NCBI RefSeq assembly: GCF_900114785.1
Contig: NZ_FOUG01000005.1
Coordinates: 124,001 to 188,000, forward strand
DNA from: Variovorax sp. OV329
GTDB lineage: Bacteria; Pseudomonadota; Gammaproteobacteria; Burkholderiales; Burkholderiaceae_C
DNA length: 64,000 bases
Direction: 5' to 3'
Shown in pieces: positions 17,601 through 23,471 of this stretch (its first letter is position 1; each line of letters opens with the position of its first letter). Under the pieces are notes generated by a model. It worked only from the letters and a program-made list of their open reading frames with translations, was not told the DNA's origin and did no database searches. The translations under genes and the position numbers were made by a program.

Positions 17601-19377
17601 ACTGGTTCGAGGCGTCAATCAGGCGCCGATTCCGGACGCGGACCGGGGAGATGCGATCGAGGCTGGTGGAGATCGCAACGCGATCCCTGGCAAGAACCTC
17701 GACGTCGATGCCACCCACGGGGTGCTCTCCAATGACTTCGACTTCGAGGACGACGCCCTTTTCGTGATTGGCATCCGGACGGGAGACATCTCCGGCGGCG
17801 CCACGACCACCGGTGTCGGCACGGTGCTGCAGGGGCAGTACGGAACGCTCACCATGCAGCGCGATGGCTCCTGGAAATACGACGTCGACAACGACTCGCC
17901 GGAAGTGGAGGCGCTGCGCGTCAGCGGCCAGACCTTGACCGATGTCTTCACCTACACGCTCCGGGACTTCTGGGGCGCGCGCGCCAACGCGGAACTGCGG
18001 GTGGTCATCGACGGCCGCAACGACGACCCCATCGCCAATGACGACGCCAACACCGCGGTGGAAGCCGGCGGCGTTGCCAACACCACGCCCGGCTTGGATC
18101 CGATCGGCAACGTGCTGGACAACGACACCGACGTGGACAGCGTCGCGAATGGCGAAACCAGGCAGGTTCTCACCGTGTCGCATGGTGGCGCCCCGGCGGT
18201 CACGGCCGGCACGCTGCTGCAAGCCACCTACGGCACCCTGCAGCTCAACGCCGACGGCAGCTACACCTACATCGTGGACAACGACAACCCTGCGGTGCAG
18301 GCGCTGCGCACGCCGGACCAAACGCTCACCGAGGTGTTCGCCTACACCATGCGGGACACCGAGGGCGCCGGGTCGACGGCGCGCTTGACCATCACCCTGC
18401 AGGGCGCCAACGACAACCCGGTGGCGCGCGACGACAGTTCCGCTGCCACTGACCAGGTACCACCGCCGCAGACCACCGGCAATGTGCTGCCCAACGACAG
18501 CGACGTGGACGGAGGCGATGCCCTGCAGGTGACCGCCATTCGCGCTGGGGCGGAAAGTGCCACCGGCGCCGCCGGCGTGCTGGGCCAGCCACTGGCCGGC
18601 CGCTACGGCACGCTGGTGATCCACTCCGATGGCAGCTACACCTACACCATCGACCAGACCAACCCAGAGGTGCTGGCCGCGGCCGGGGTCGGCCAGGTGC
18701 TCGACGACTACTTCACTTACACGGTGGCCGATCGCCTGGGCGCCACGGATCAGGCGCAACTCGTGATCCACCTGGACATCGCAGCGCCCTTCATCGCACC
18801 GCAGAGCGATCAGATCTTCAGCGACCTCGACCGCCCCACTTTCCGCAACCAGCCACTGCCGCAGGTACAGCCGGCGGTGTTCGTGGAGCCGGTGGTGCGG
18901 CAGGTGGCCGCGGGACTGGAGATCTCGTCCTGGGGCACCGACGGCACCCGCACGCTTCAGCAGCTGCCGCGCGAGAACGTCAGCCTGTCGATCGGGGCCG
19001 GCCTCGGCGAGACGCCCGGGCAGTTCGTCGCCCGCTCGGTGGCAGAGAGCCGTAGCGAGCGCGAATTCAGCATTGCCCGAATGCTGGGGCGCGCAAGCCG
19101 CATCGACCTGACGGTCGATGGCTTGCTCGCGGGGCCTTCGGTATTCACGCCCGATCCGGCGCAACTGGTTTCCCGCGACACCGACGGTTCAGGGATTCGG
19201 AATGAAGGGGGCAATCCGCTTGCAGAGTTCGCCGCCGGTCTGCCACCGGCCATTGGCGAGGAGGTGTCACCCTTTGCGGCGTCCAACGCCTTGGCTGCAG
19301 ATCAGAAGCCGCTGACGGCGTCGAGCTTCACCCAGCAACTGCACACGGCTGCGCGAAGCCGGTCGCTCATCCATTGA
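8605..19377 (+). CDS. Giant surface/secreted protein: LEPR-type N-terminal motif, DUF4347, DUF11-like and VCBS repeats
   Basis: This 3590-residue acidic, T/G/D/N-rich protein is read from a GTG with AGAAAGGA just upstream. Residues ~38-47 carry LEPRIMFDGA, a short motif found near the N-terminus of many giant proteins. Residues ~106-271 form DUF4347, with conserved FSHGG (His162) and LYGCNVG (Cys205). Residues ~275-1890 contain DUF11-like beta domains. An SdrD B-like domain (GVISGTLWNDTASANA) lies at ~1900-2017 and a cadherin-like unit at ~2020-2165. Nine VCBS-type repeats occupy ~2166-3396, then ~190 unique residues. No Sec signal peptide, RTX nonapeptide or LPXTG is visible. It ends the five-gene operon and is presumably its cargo, probably an adhesin or biofilm protein. 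Confidence 0.9.
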   Translation: MKSDRFNDEPPARSRNMDLPAPSPRTSVLRPRAHALALEPRIMFDGAAATAAEQHHNDDGNGNPSSSSHASTADPAAQAPSSAAPAAAGTGASSATPAPAAAPATLNLVMIDSRIEGSERLAARLPANARLLVVDTQTDGLAAISAALAELGHVDSIQIFSHGGSGQFTLGSRTLSSDNIDAAASLLAGWRAELQPGADIQLYGCNVGSGAAGQALVGELARLTGADVGASIDNTGGTAAGGNWTLEVRSGDVDKAIALAATSVAAYDSLLADAIPAASFANGPGDVLLGSDFTFTVNFTNASTQIGYAPYIDLFFPATGKDGNDGTSFVSASYLGQPLTAISVTFDAAGNALHPLWRDANGNPVVVTAASVGMQAGDQMVVVVLPYGSVSNEQPVIPINVRAHLSELADTSFSNGTPDLGVRVRGGFQFGNDSLNNPAQDPTRVGAFTPDLTVHPTILTFTRAIDTVEGETATGPNFPHTLTVTATPAPGQTLENVTVTQPMSPDVVVTSITPAGGGTIQSLTLVDGTVVTDPVDIAVLLAVGTYLQDFTVSYPTVDAATATQVTFYVADFDADGNPVIDSNGNPVNVTIGAATATGTWTPLDVRDSVPPGADIPFTSNGADTTFVARSLSLHKESSVAVDTGTPGMTPGDTLNYRLDIHISDYFAFGEDFFFNGSFAVTDQLGDGQTLVGTPMLAYTYQGNSGSIPMVYTAVTNADGTTTLVFDIVATVQTIDPTRRALDGDLADNGARDGPTTGVITYQATVGQSYTPPRGSPHSEINEGDPVGNRAEVSATVLDNLLTNRGVIQRDTSNASATVPTSAVDIVLTEVNGAAPPANAELRPGDLVTFRLSYNLLTSDYEQFRLTAYLPPPLLSTAGVAWAVGSGAGQWELTGANTNLGPAPTVTSGPGNSVIFEFGSYAVNAAAGSRIELEFTLVVSDQPYADGRTLAVLGQSQQTTTLDHALLVTSDITNTISVAEPILAIRHGVVSTSHGTASGTTGPVTWAAPGSTGPTFTGTVNDLAAVDGRVDGIDASDLVRLATAIENTGGGAAFDVVTRITLPPGLSFFGGSLSAANLQIRRGDGTLLAAGTDYSVDNATNAITFLDPGGAGSLLAGRAGTAADAAGANVVVITYDVVVNSAIDASRTMQSTATLSNYAGVNGGPNFIPTALTENADQQVAAPTVTKFFAGGTLDGGDSSATHTTGSDLVIGESMLYDIVVTLPEGMTQSLSIDDLIPPGLRLDTTFNGVGYQIITSTADSGALGANFNGAVIAGTFTGISGGTLGNDGVGAHLTLASASAQGDNDTGNNSFVLRIRLVASNATDNQQGRSLPNNARLNYSDPDGSVPNGTDATPVVVALTGSQPTVTVREPTLVITQTTATDPGIGVDEGDTVEFVITISNASAGSDFNAFDILFVDDIPTELANLRLLSVTYAGGATNNALPDFDINGNQLISLAGSNIDIPTGGSIVLRFSGVVTAQAASQAVIDNPIRLQWTSLDGTNSAIADPAGERTGNDGVLNGGTLNDYQRLSNLLVPVAQAIRISRVGGLPDTPAPTPDTNAPVEQVTIGEVIRYRVAVLVPEGDNPNYELRITLPAGLDFIDPFTFANTVRLAFVSNGALTSDRADLVTAGTLAVNGDEDSAIALYITPNLNGPAPDGVFNPNYVSVSADGRTVSFSLGNLRNQESDANLEGVVFEFNVRVTNVASNQSTAPLLGVSAHEFVNNLARANSETISERVVEPGFAAIDKRVIGFNPNPAGAAGTATVQLSFTSNGGLPAFDTRVTDAIPGGSSYTLVGVTIDGTTYVPGALPAGVTVDTSTGIVAGFDQLNAGQSVRIVYQVTLPNTAAIAVSNATLTWTSLPDDFTNWGGSTVGTPAGSEIGERTGSQTPAVNDYVLREGAGLGVISGTLWNDTASANASSTPDGPGLAGQTVTLVWSGLDNNLATTGDNVSFTATTDALGRYQFALLPAGNFRIDTPTGTITYPQPVGDLRVRIDTDGGTLGQILVTLGEGQTRQANAGYVEQNDAPVNNMPASVPDGFEDVELEIDGITVSDIDVDRDPVPASRTLQITLSVTQGTLFLSAAQAGVTVSGANTATMVLTGTLADLNAALDRLMYLGRQDYNGTDVLTVLTSDLGNFGDFNGNGIPGELADARTDRDQITLTLAAVNDAPIARPDTADALEAGGTFNQQLGSDPRGGLLGNDSDVDIATNADSIRVSLIGAGGTATVVVLPIGLTVANGQFGQLVVDSDGLFQYILDNSNAAVQALRTPSQTLTETFTYVIVDEGGLTATSTLTVTIHGANDAPVGINDTGIAIEAGGVANGTAGADATGFVLANDTDVDSTANGETRRVTGIRALPETVPGPAVEVAAGTSSTTGTQIAGTYGTLTIGADGSYRYVVNNALAAVQALAVGDTLVETFSYRLTDTDGLNDVAELNITIQGAQDNPVATDNSAVAQAAPTDNSQPEINPGGNVITDDNGNGIDSDVDAVDNPNTVLRVGGIRPGAETAGGTLDGVTAGTTSTSGGTVLTGLYGTLTIGANGTYVYDVDSTKLAVQALPPGSFLNDVFTYQLVDTAGLTDLAQLTIRVNGVNDPPVAGDLAVAAIEAGGAFNATLGVDPSDTVQRVVTDPDGDAISITFIRPGAETAPGTDQSVAPTGNTVIDGTYGTLTIRADGSFTYVVNNLHPAVQALRTNSDQLLDRFTFTANDGHGMTDRGQITIDIHGRNDNPVAANDVATAVEAGGTLNQATGTDPTGNVFDNDTDVDDDDQMFVTGARAGAESAGGTFTGMLTGASITIQGSYGSLVIFENGNYQYAVDNNNTQVQGLRPGQSLSESFTYAVRDLDSGTDFAQLDVTIGGAWDAPVARDNANYAVADNPLRTGVNPSGNLITDDNFLGIIVFGADSDVDNGDVLVVSSVRAGPESAGPGGMIAVAAGSTAASGGVRITGQYGWLNVGADGSYVYEVDSLNPTILALGPLGFVTDQFSYTAQDLGGLTDLAQLTVLVRGVNQAPIPDADRGDAIEAGGDRNAIPGKNLDVDATHGVLSNDFDFEDDALFVIGIRTGDISGGATTTGVGTVLQGQYGTLTMQRDGSWKYDVDNDSPEVEALRVSGQTLTDVFTYTLRDFWGARANAELRVVIDGRNDDPIANDDANTAVEAGGVANTTPGLDPIGNVLDNDTDVDSVANGETRQVLTVSHGGAPAVTAGTLLQATYGTLQLNADGSYTYIVDNDNPAVQALRTPDQTLTEVFAYTMRDTEGAGSTARLTITLQGANDNPVARDDSSAATDQVPPPQTTGNVLPNDSDVDGGDALQVTAIRAGAESATGAAGVLGQPLAGRYGTLVIHSDGSYTYTIDQTNPEVLAAAGVGQVLDDYFTYTVADRLGATDQAQLVIHLDIAAPFIAPQSDQIFSDLDRPTFRNQPLPQVQPAVFVEPVVRQVAAGLEISSWGTDGTRTLQQLPRENVSLSIGAGLGETPGQFVARSVAESRSEREFSIARMLGRASRIDLTVDGLLAGPSVFTPDPAQLVSRDTDGSGIRNEGGNPLAEFAAGLPPAIGEEVSPFAASNALAADQKPLTASSFTQQLHTAARSRSLIH
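15100..18790 (+). repeat. Nine tandem VCBS-type repeats within the giant protein gene
   Basis: Each unit is roughly 390-440 bp and encodes about 130-147 residues. It opens after a conserved N(D/Q)xPxA junction and contains an AxEAGG motif in most copies. Each then has an ND(T/S)DVD-like acidic motif, a YGTL-x-(I/L)-x-x-(D/N)G(S/T)(Y/F) strand pair, and (D/R)xFTY followed by a D-x-x-G-x-x-(D/S) turn. Approximate unit starts are 15100, 15520, 15946, 16387, 16789, 17191, 17633, 18035 and 18425. Units 3 and 6 are longer, with an extra GGN(V/L)ITDDN insertion, and resemble each other more than their neighbours. This suggests duplication of a block of three. Confidence 0.85.
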
Positions 19378-19909
19378 AGCCTCGTGGCAGCCAGAACAAG
19401 CTTGGCCTGAGGTCAGAGTCGCTGCGGCCTGCTTTGCAACTGTGCTGCCCACCGCTTGGCAAATACAAGGCACCTGTTTTTTCCGCCACACATTGACGCT
19501 TGACGACCACTGTGCTGACCACCTCGACTTCGAAGCCGGGGGAATGAGGATGAACACTGCGGCGCTCGTTTGTCATCTCCCAACCGTTGGCCTGCAGTTC
19601 GCTTGCGCTGGTCTCCCCAAGAAAGCAGCGCACCACGCCGCCGTCATTCGACGCCACCTTTTTCTGAGACACGATGACCGACACGGCGCAGTAATCCAGG
19701 GAGCCGATCGGAGCCTGCCGCAGCCATGCAATCTTCTGCTGTCGTGCCTCCATTTCCCTCGCGGCGGCGCGAGCCGAGTCTTCCTGGAGCGGCTGCCGCC
19801 ACCAGCTGGGAATATCTCCGGTGCGGGTGTCATAGGTTTCCGTGGCGCCGACCGGCACGACTGCGGCGAACAGCAAGAGTGCGAAGGAGACGTGGCGCAG
19901 ATGCTTCAT
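19367..19909 (-). CDS. Exported hypothetical protein
   Basis: This 180-residue protein has a clear signal peptide (MKHLRHVSFALLLFAAVVPV, cleavage probably after GAT). I do not recognise the family. The mature part contains four cysteines (Tyr-Cys-Ala at mid-protein, VRCFLG, KRQCVAEK, QHSCKAG), consistent with two disulfides in the periplasm, and a Trp/Arg-rich N-terminus (DIPSWWRQPL). The ATG at 19909 is chosen because AAAGGTG lies directly upstream and the signal peptide begins there. It converges on the giant gene and overlaps its 3' end by 11 bases. No functional link is visible. Confidence 0.7.
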   Translation of the reverse strand: MKHLRHVSFALLLFAAVVPVGATETYDTRTGDIPSWWRQPLQEDSARAAAREMEARQQKIAWLRQAPIGSLDYCAVSVIVSQKKVASNDGGVVRCFLGETSASELQANGWEMTNERRSVHPHSPGFEVEVVSTVVVKRQCVAEKTGALYLPSGGQHSCKAGRSDSDLRPSLFWLPRGFNG

Positions 19910-20093
19910 GGCACCTTTATCGGCACGATCCTCGGAAACTTTAGGCCCGAGGCCCGCCGAGCACAAAAGCGGCATTCAGTGCCGCGACCACCTTCGCGAT
20001 TGCCGATGGACGGCCGAAGCGCTCACGGCCGGTGGCCAACGGCATCGACGAGGTAGCGCAGGCCGTCGTGCAGCTACGGACAGGGAGCGTCCA

Positions 20094-21011
20094 TCAGCGC
20101 ACCGCGTCAGCGACCAGGTGCGAATCCTGCGGCGAAGCCTTCGCCACTTCCAGCTCGTACTGTTCCCAACCCGACCCCGGCACGCGTTCGCCCTCGCGTG
20201 CACTGACGGCCTCAAGCAGTTCGCACAAGGCCTCTCCTGCACTGTCGCGGTTGGGCAGATGAACGCCCTGGGTCATCGTGATGTGAGCCCGCTCGAAGCT
20301 GCCCGCGCCGGCCAGGAGAATCATCCGGGTCGGCGCATCCTCGCCGACCAGCGCCACCAGGCCGGGGCTCACCTGCTCCGGCGTGAGTCGAGCCAACGCC
20401 TCCGGTGGCAGGATGCTTTCGGTCATCGCGGTGGCCGCGCTCGGCGCGAGGCAGTTGACACGGATGTTGCGCCGCTCGCCTTCCAGCGCCAGCGTCTGCA
20501 TCAGGCCCACCAGTGCCATCTTGGCCGCACCGTAGTTGGATTGGCCGAAGTTGCCATACAGGCCCGAGGACGAGGTCGTCATCACGATGCGGCCGTACTG
20601 CTGCTCCTGCATCCGCGCCCATACTGCCTTGGTGCAGTGCACGGCGCCCATCAGGTGCACGTCGATCACCAGCCGGAAGTCCTCGAGCGACATCTTGGCG
20701 AACGTCCGGTCGCGCAGGATGCCGGCGTTGTTCACCAGGATGTCGATCCGCCCCCATTTCTCGGCGGCGTGCGCTGCAACGGCGTCCATCTCGTCCGGTC
20801 GTGTGACGTCGCCCGCGAGCGCGATGGCGTCGCCGCCCCCACGCCGGATCTCTTCCACCACTGCGCTCGCCGCGGCAGCGTTGCGCTCATGCGCCAGGTC
20901 GTTGACCACCACGCGCGCGCCGTGGCGCGCGAGTTCGATCGCATGCGTGCGGCCCAGGCCACCGCCGGCCCCCGTGACGATGGCCACCCGGCCCTGCAAC
21001 AGCTTCTTCAT
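20094..21011 (-). CDS. SDR-family oxidoreductase, 3-hydroxyacyl-CoA dehydrogenase-like
   Basis: This 305-residue classical short-chain dehydrogenase has the nucleotide motif TGAGGGLG near the N-terminus, NNAG, and the active-site Ser...Tyr-x3-Lys (SSSGLYGNFGQSNYGAAK). The overall pattern, with VVVNDLA after the second strand and a long C-terminal extension past the usual 250 residues, resembles the dehydrogenase unit of peroxisomal-type multifunctional enzyme 2 (HSD17B4-like). An NAD+-dependent oxidation of a 3-hydroxyacyl substrate is therefore likely. It is the last gene of the seven-gene minus-strand operon, 25 bases after the BKACE gene, so the two enzymes may act consecutively on beta-hydroxy/beta-keto intermediates. 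The actual substrate is unknown. Confidence 0.85.
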   Translation of the reverse strand: MKKLLQGRVAIVTGAGGGLGRTHAIELARHGARVVVNDLAHERNAAAASAVVEEIRRGGGDAIALAGDVTRPDEMDAVAAHAAEKWGRIDILVNNAGILRDRTFAKMSLEDFRLVIDVHLMGAVHCTKAVWARMQEQQYGRIVMTTSSSGLYGNFGQSNYGAAKMALVGLMQTLALEGERRNIRVNCLAPSAATAMTESILPPEALARLTPEQVSPGLVALVGEDAPTRMILLAGAGSFERAHITMTQGVHLPNRDSAGEALCELLEAVSAREGERVPGSGWEQYELEVAKASPQDSHLVADAVR

Positions 21012-21036
21012 TGCTTACTTCTCTCCAGTCGATTGT

Positions 21037-21978
21037 TCAGAATGCCACCGCGTCCCGGCCCTTGAGGCCCAGCATGGCGCGGGCTTCGGCGGGCGTCGCC
21101 ACTTCCAGGGACAGCTCTTCCAGGATGCGGCGGATCTTGCGCACCTGCTCGGCGCAGTTGCGCGCCAGCTGGCCCTTGCCGAGGTACAGGCTGTCCTCCA
21201 GGCCCACGCGCACGCTGCTGCCGAGCACCGCGCCCATGGTCAGCAGCGGCATCTGGTGGCGGCCCGCGCCCAGCACCGAGAAGCGGTAGCCGCCGCGGCC
21301 GAACAGCCGGTCGGCGGTGCTTCTCAGCATGAGCAGGTTCTCCGGGTCCGGCCCCAGCCCGCCCAGGATGCCAAGGATGCCCTGGATGAACAGCGGCCCC
21401 TCGATGAGCCCTTCGTCCACGAAGTGCGCGAGGCTGTAGAGGTGCCCCACGTCGTAGCATTCGAACTCGAAGCGCGTGCCGCACTCCTGGCCCAGCACCC
21501 GCAGGATGTGCTTGATGTCGCGGAAGGTGTTGCGGAAGATCAGGTCCTCCATGCCTTCCACGTAAGGCTTCTCCCAATCGTGCTGCCACTGGCTGTACTT
21601 GCGCGCGAGCGGGTGCACCGAGAAGTTCATCGAGCCCATGTTGAGCGAGCACATCTCGGGCTTCGCCTGCAGCGGATAGGCCAGGCGCTCGTCCAGCGTC
21701 ATGCGAGTGCTGCCCCCCGTGGTGATGTTGATCACCGCATCGGTGGCCGCCTTGATGCGCGGCACGAACTGGTCGAACACGCGCGGGTCGGCACTCGGGC
21801 GCCCGTCGGCCGGGTCGCGCGCATGCAGATGCAGGATCGCCGCGCCCGCCTCCGCAGCCTCGATCGCCTGCGTGGCGATCTGCTCCGGCGTGAGCGCCAG
21901 GTAGGGCGACATCGTCGGCGTGTGGACCGAGCCGGTGACGGCGCAGCTGATGATCACTTTGTCCTGGCTTTGCGCCAT
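21037..21978 (-). CDS. BKACE-family beta-keto acid cleavage enzyme (DUF849)
   Basis: This 313-residue protein belongs to the beta-keto acid cleavage enzyme family, whose founder is 3-keto-5-aminohexanoate cleavage enzyme (Kce). These Zn-dependent TIM barrels react a beta-keto acid with acetyl-CoA to give acetoacetate and a new CoA ester. Typical sequence marks are ISCAVTGS at the N-terminus, the zinc ligand pair HLHAR, NITTGG, CSLNMGSMN, the FECYD strand and the C-terminal VRVGLEDSLYL. Substrate specificity varies widely in the family and cannot be read from the sequence. Context (an ABC importer plus three SDRs) suggests it cleaves a beta-keto acid made from an imported compound. Confidence 0.93.
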   Translation of the reverse strand: MAQSQDKVIISCAVTGSVHTPTMSPYLALTPEQIATQAIEAAEAGAAILHLHARDPADGRPSADPRVFDQFVPRIKAATDAVINITTGGSTRMTLDERLAYPLQAKPEMCSLNMGSMNFSVHPLARKYSQWQHDWEKPYVEGMEDLIFRNTFRDIKHILRVLGQECGTRFEFECYDVGHLYSLAHFVDEGLIEGPLFIQGILGILGGLGPDPENLLMLRSTADRLFGRGGYRFSVLGAGRHQMPLLTMGAVLGSSVRVGLEDSLYLGKGQLARNCAEQVRKIRRILEELSLEVATPAEARAMLGLKGRDAVAF

Positions 21979-21996
21979 GCCTTGCTCCTGGTTTGT

Positions 21997-22719
21997 CTAA
22001 ACCGCCAGCCACTGGGACAGCAGTCCCCGGTCGGCTTCCAATTGCGATGGCGTGCCTTCGAACACGATGCGGCCGTGTCCCATCACGCACACCCTGGACG
22101 ACACCTTCAAGGCAATCGCCAGCTTCTGCTCGACCAGCACCACCGACACCCCCTGGCGTCGCATGTCCTGGATGCATTCGCCCACCTGCGCGACGATCTT
22201 GGGCGCCAGTCCCTCGGTGGGCTCGTCGATCAGGATGGCCAGCGGATTGCCGAGCAGCGAGCGGCAGATGGTCAGCATCTGCTGCTCGCCGCCGGAGAGG
22301 CTGCCGGCCTTCGTGCCGCGGCGCTCCTTCAGGCGGGGGAAGTAGTCGAACATCTGCTGCACGGTCCAGCGCCGGGCCCCCGGCACCGGCGGCTGCTCGC
22401 CCATGCGCAGGTTCTCGTCCACCGTCAGGTTGGCGAACACCTCGCGCTCTTCCGGTACGTAGGCCAGGCCGGCGCGGCAGATGGCATTCGGCTTGGCGCC
22501 GGCCAGTTCCCGGCCGCCCAGCGACACCCGGCCCGAGCTGGGCGGCAGCAGGCCCATGATGGCTTTCAGCGCGGTCGAGCGGCCCGAGCCGTTGCGCCCG
22601 AGCAGGCTCACGACCTCGCCGCGCGCGACGGCGAAGCTCACGCCGCGCAGGATGTGGCTCTTGCCGTAGTGGGCCTGCAGGCCCTCGACCTGCAGCAGCG
22701 GATCGGCCGGCGCGCTCAT
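21997..22719 (-). CDS. ABC transporter ATP-binding protein, LivF-like
   Basis: This 240-residue ATPase has Walker A (GRNGSGRSTALK, with Arg where most family members have Lys-Thr context variation), the signature LSGGEQQM, Walker B (ILIDEPTEGLAP) and an H-loop region (VVLVEQKL). TEGLAP after Walker B is the hallmark of the LivF branch of HAAT transporters. Its start overlaps the livG-like stop by four bases. Together with livG-, livM- and livH-like genes it forms a complete importer for a branched-chain amino acid or other carboxylate. The substrate is unknown, and the catabolic neighbours suggest a non-amino-acid organic acid. Confidence 0.93.
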   Translation of the reverse strand: MSAPADPLLQVEGLQAHYGKSHILRGVSFAVARGEVVSLLGRNGSGRSTALKAIMGLLPPSSGRVSLGGRELAGAKPNAICRAGLAYVPEEREVFANLTVDENLRMGEQPPVPGARRWTVQQMFDYFPRLKERRGTKAGSLSGGEQQMLTICRSLLGNPLAILIDEPTEGLAPKIVAQVGECIQDMRRQGVSVVLVEQKLAIALKVSSRVCVMGHGRIVFEGTPSQLEADRGLLSQWLAV

Positions 22720-23471
22720 GCTGCCGCCTCCTCGCCCAGGTAGGCCTCGCGCACGCCCTGGTGCCTGCGGATCTGCTCCGGCGTGCCGGTGGCGATCACC
22801 TCGCCATAGACGAGGACGCTGATGCGGTCGGCCAGCGCGAACACCACGTCCATGTCGTGCTCCACGATCAGCAGCGCACGCCCCGCCGTCACGTCGCGGA
22901 TCAGTTCCATGGTGTAGTGGGTCTCCTCATTGGACATGCCGGCCATGGGTTCGTCCAGCAGGATGGCCTTGGGGTCGGAGGCCAGCGTCATCGCCAACTC
23001 CAGCGAGCGCTGCTCCGAATAGGACATCTCGCCCGCCAGCGTCCGGGCCTGGGACTGCAGGCGCACCTTCTCGAGCAGGGCCTCGGTGGCGGCGCGCAGC
23101 CCCGCGAGGCGGTCGATGGGCCGCCAGAAGGTGTACTGGCGCTCGTGGTGGCGCATCAGCGCCAGCCGGATGTTTTCGAACACCGTCAGTCCGGGAAAGA
23201 TGTTGGTGATCTGGAAGGAGCGCGCGAGGCCGAGGCGGTTGATGCGCTGCGGCGTCCAGCCCGTGATGCGCTGGCCGTCGAAGACCACCTCGCCCGAAGT
23301 CGCCGCGAGATTGCCCGAGATCAGGTGGAACAGGGTCGACTTGCCCGCACCGTTGGGACCGATCAGGGCGCGCCGCTCCCCGGCACCGAGGTCTAGATCC
23401 ACGCCGCGGATGATCTCGGTGGGCCCGAAGGACTTGCGCAGGCCGCGCAGGGAAAGAATGCTGTCATTCAT
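22716..23471 (-). CDS. ABC transporter ATP-binding protein, LivG-like
   Basis: This 251-residue ATPase begins MNDSILSLRGLRKSFG. It has Walker A (GPNGAGKSTLFHLI), the LivG-type mid-region (RSFQITNIFPGLTVFENIRL), a variant ABC signature (MSYSEQRSLELAM, with YSEQ in place of SGGQ) and Walker B (ILLDEPMAGMSNEE). It pairs with the LivF-like ATPase in the inner-membrane HAAT importer. The ATG at 23471 overlaps the livM-like stop as ATGA. The signature variant lacks the usual double glycine but matches a form common in LivG proteins (SYGEQ). It is probably functional. Confidence 0.93.
   Translation of the reverse strand: MNDSILSLRGLRKSFGPTEIIRGVDLDLGAGERRALIGPNGAGKSTLFHLISGNLAATSGEVVFDGQRITGWTPQRINRLGLARSFQITNIFPGLTVFENIRLALMRHHERQYTFWRPIDRLAGLRAATEALLEKVRLQSQARTLAGEMSYSEQRSLELAMTLASDPKAILLDEPMAGMSNEETHYTMELIRDVTAGRALLIVEHDMDVVFALADRISVLVYGEVIATGTPEQIRRHQGVREAYLGEEAAA

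Noticed and set aside
15100..18790. CRISPR-like periodic DNA
   Set aside because: The period is about 400 bp and the repeats are diverged coding units with no short identical direct repeats or spacers.
13480..19164. A 1894-codon minus-strand open frame inside the giant gene
   Set aside because: The product is a repetitive His/Arg/Val-rich sequence mirroring the VCBS repeats of the real plus-strand gene. It has no domains and no plausible start.
8605..19377. RTX toxin or classical T1SS substrate
   Set aside because: There are no GGxGxDxxx nonapeptides and no aspartate-rich C-terminal secretion signal. The repeats are VCBS/DUF11-type.
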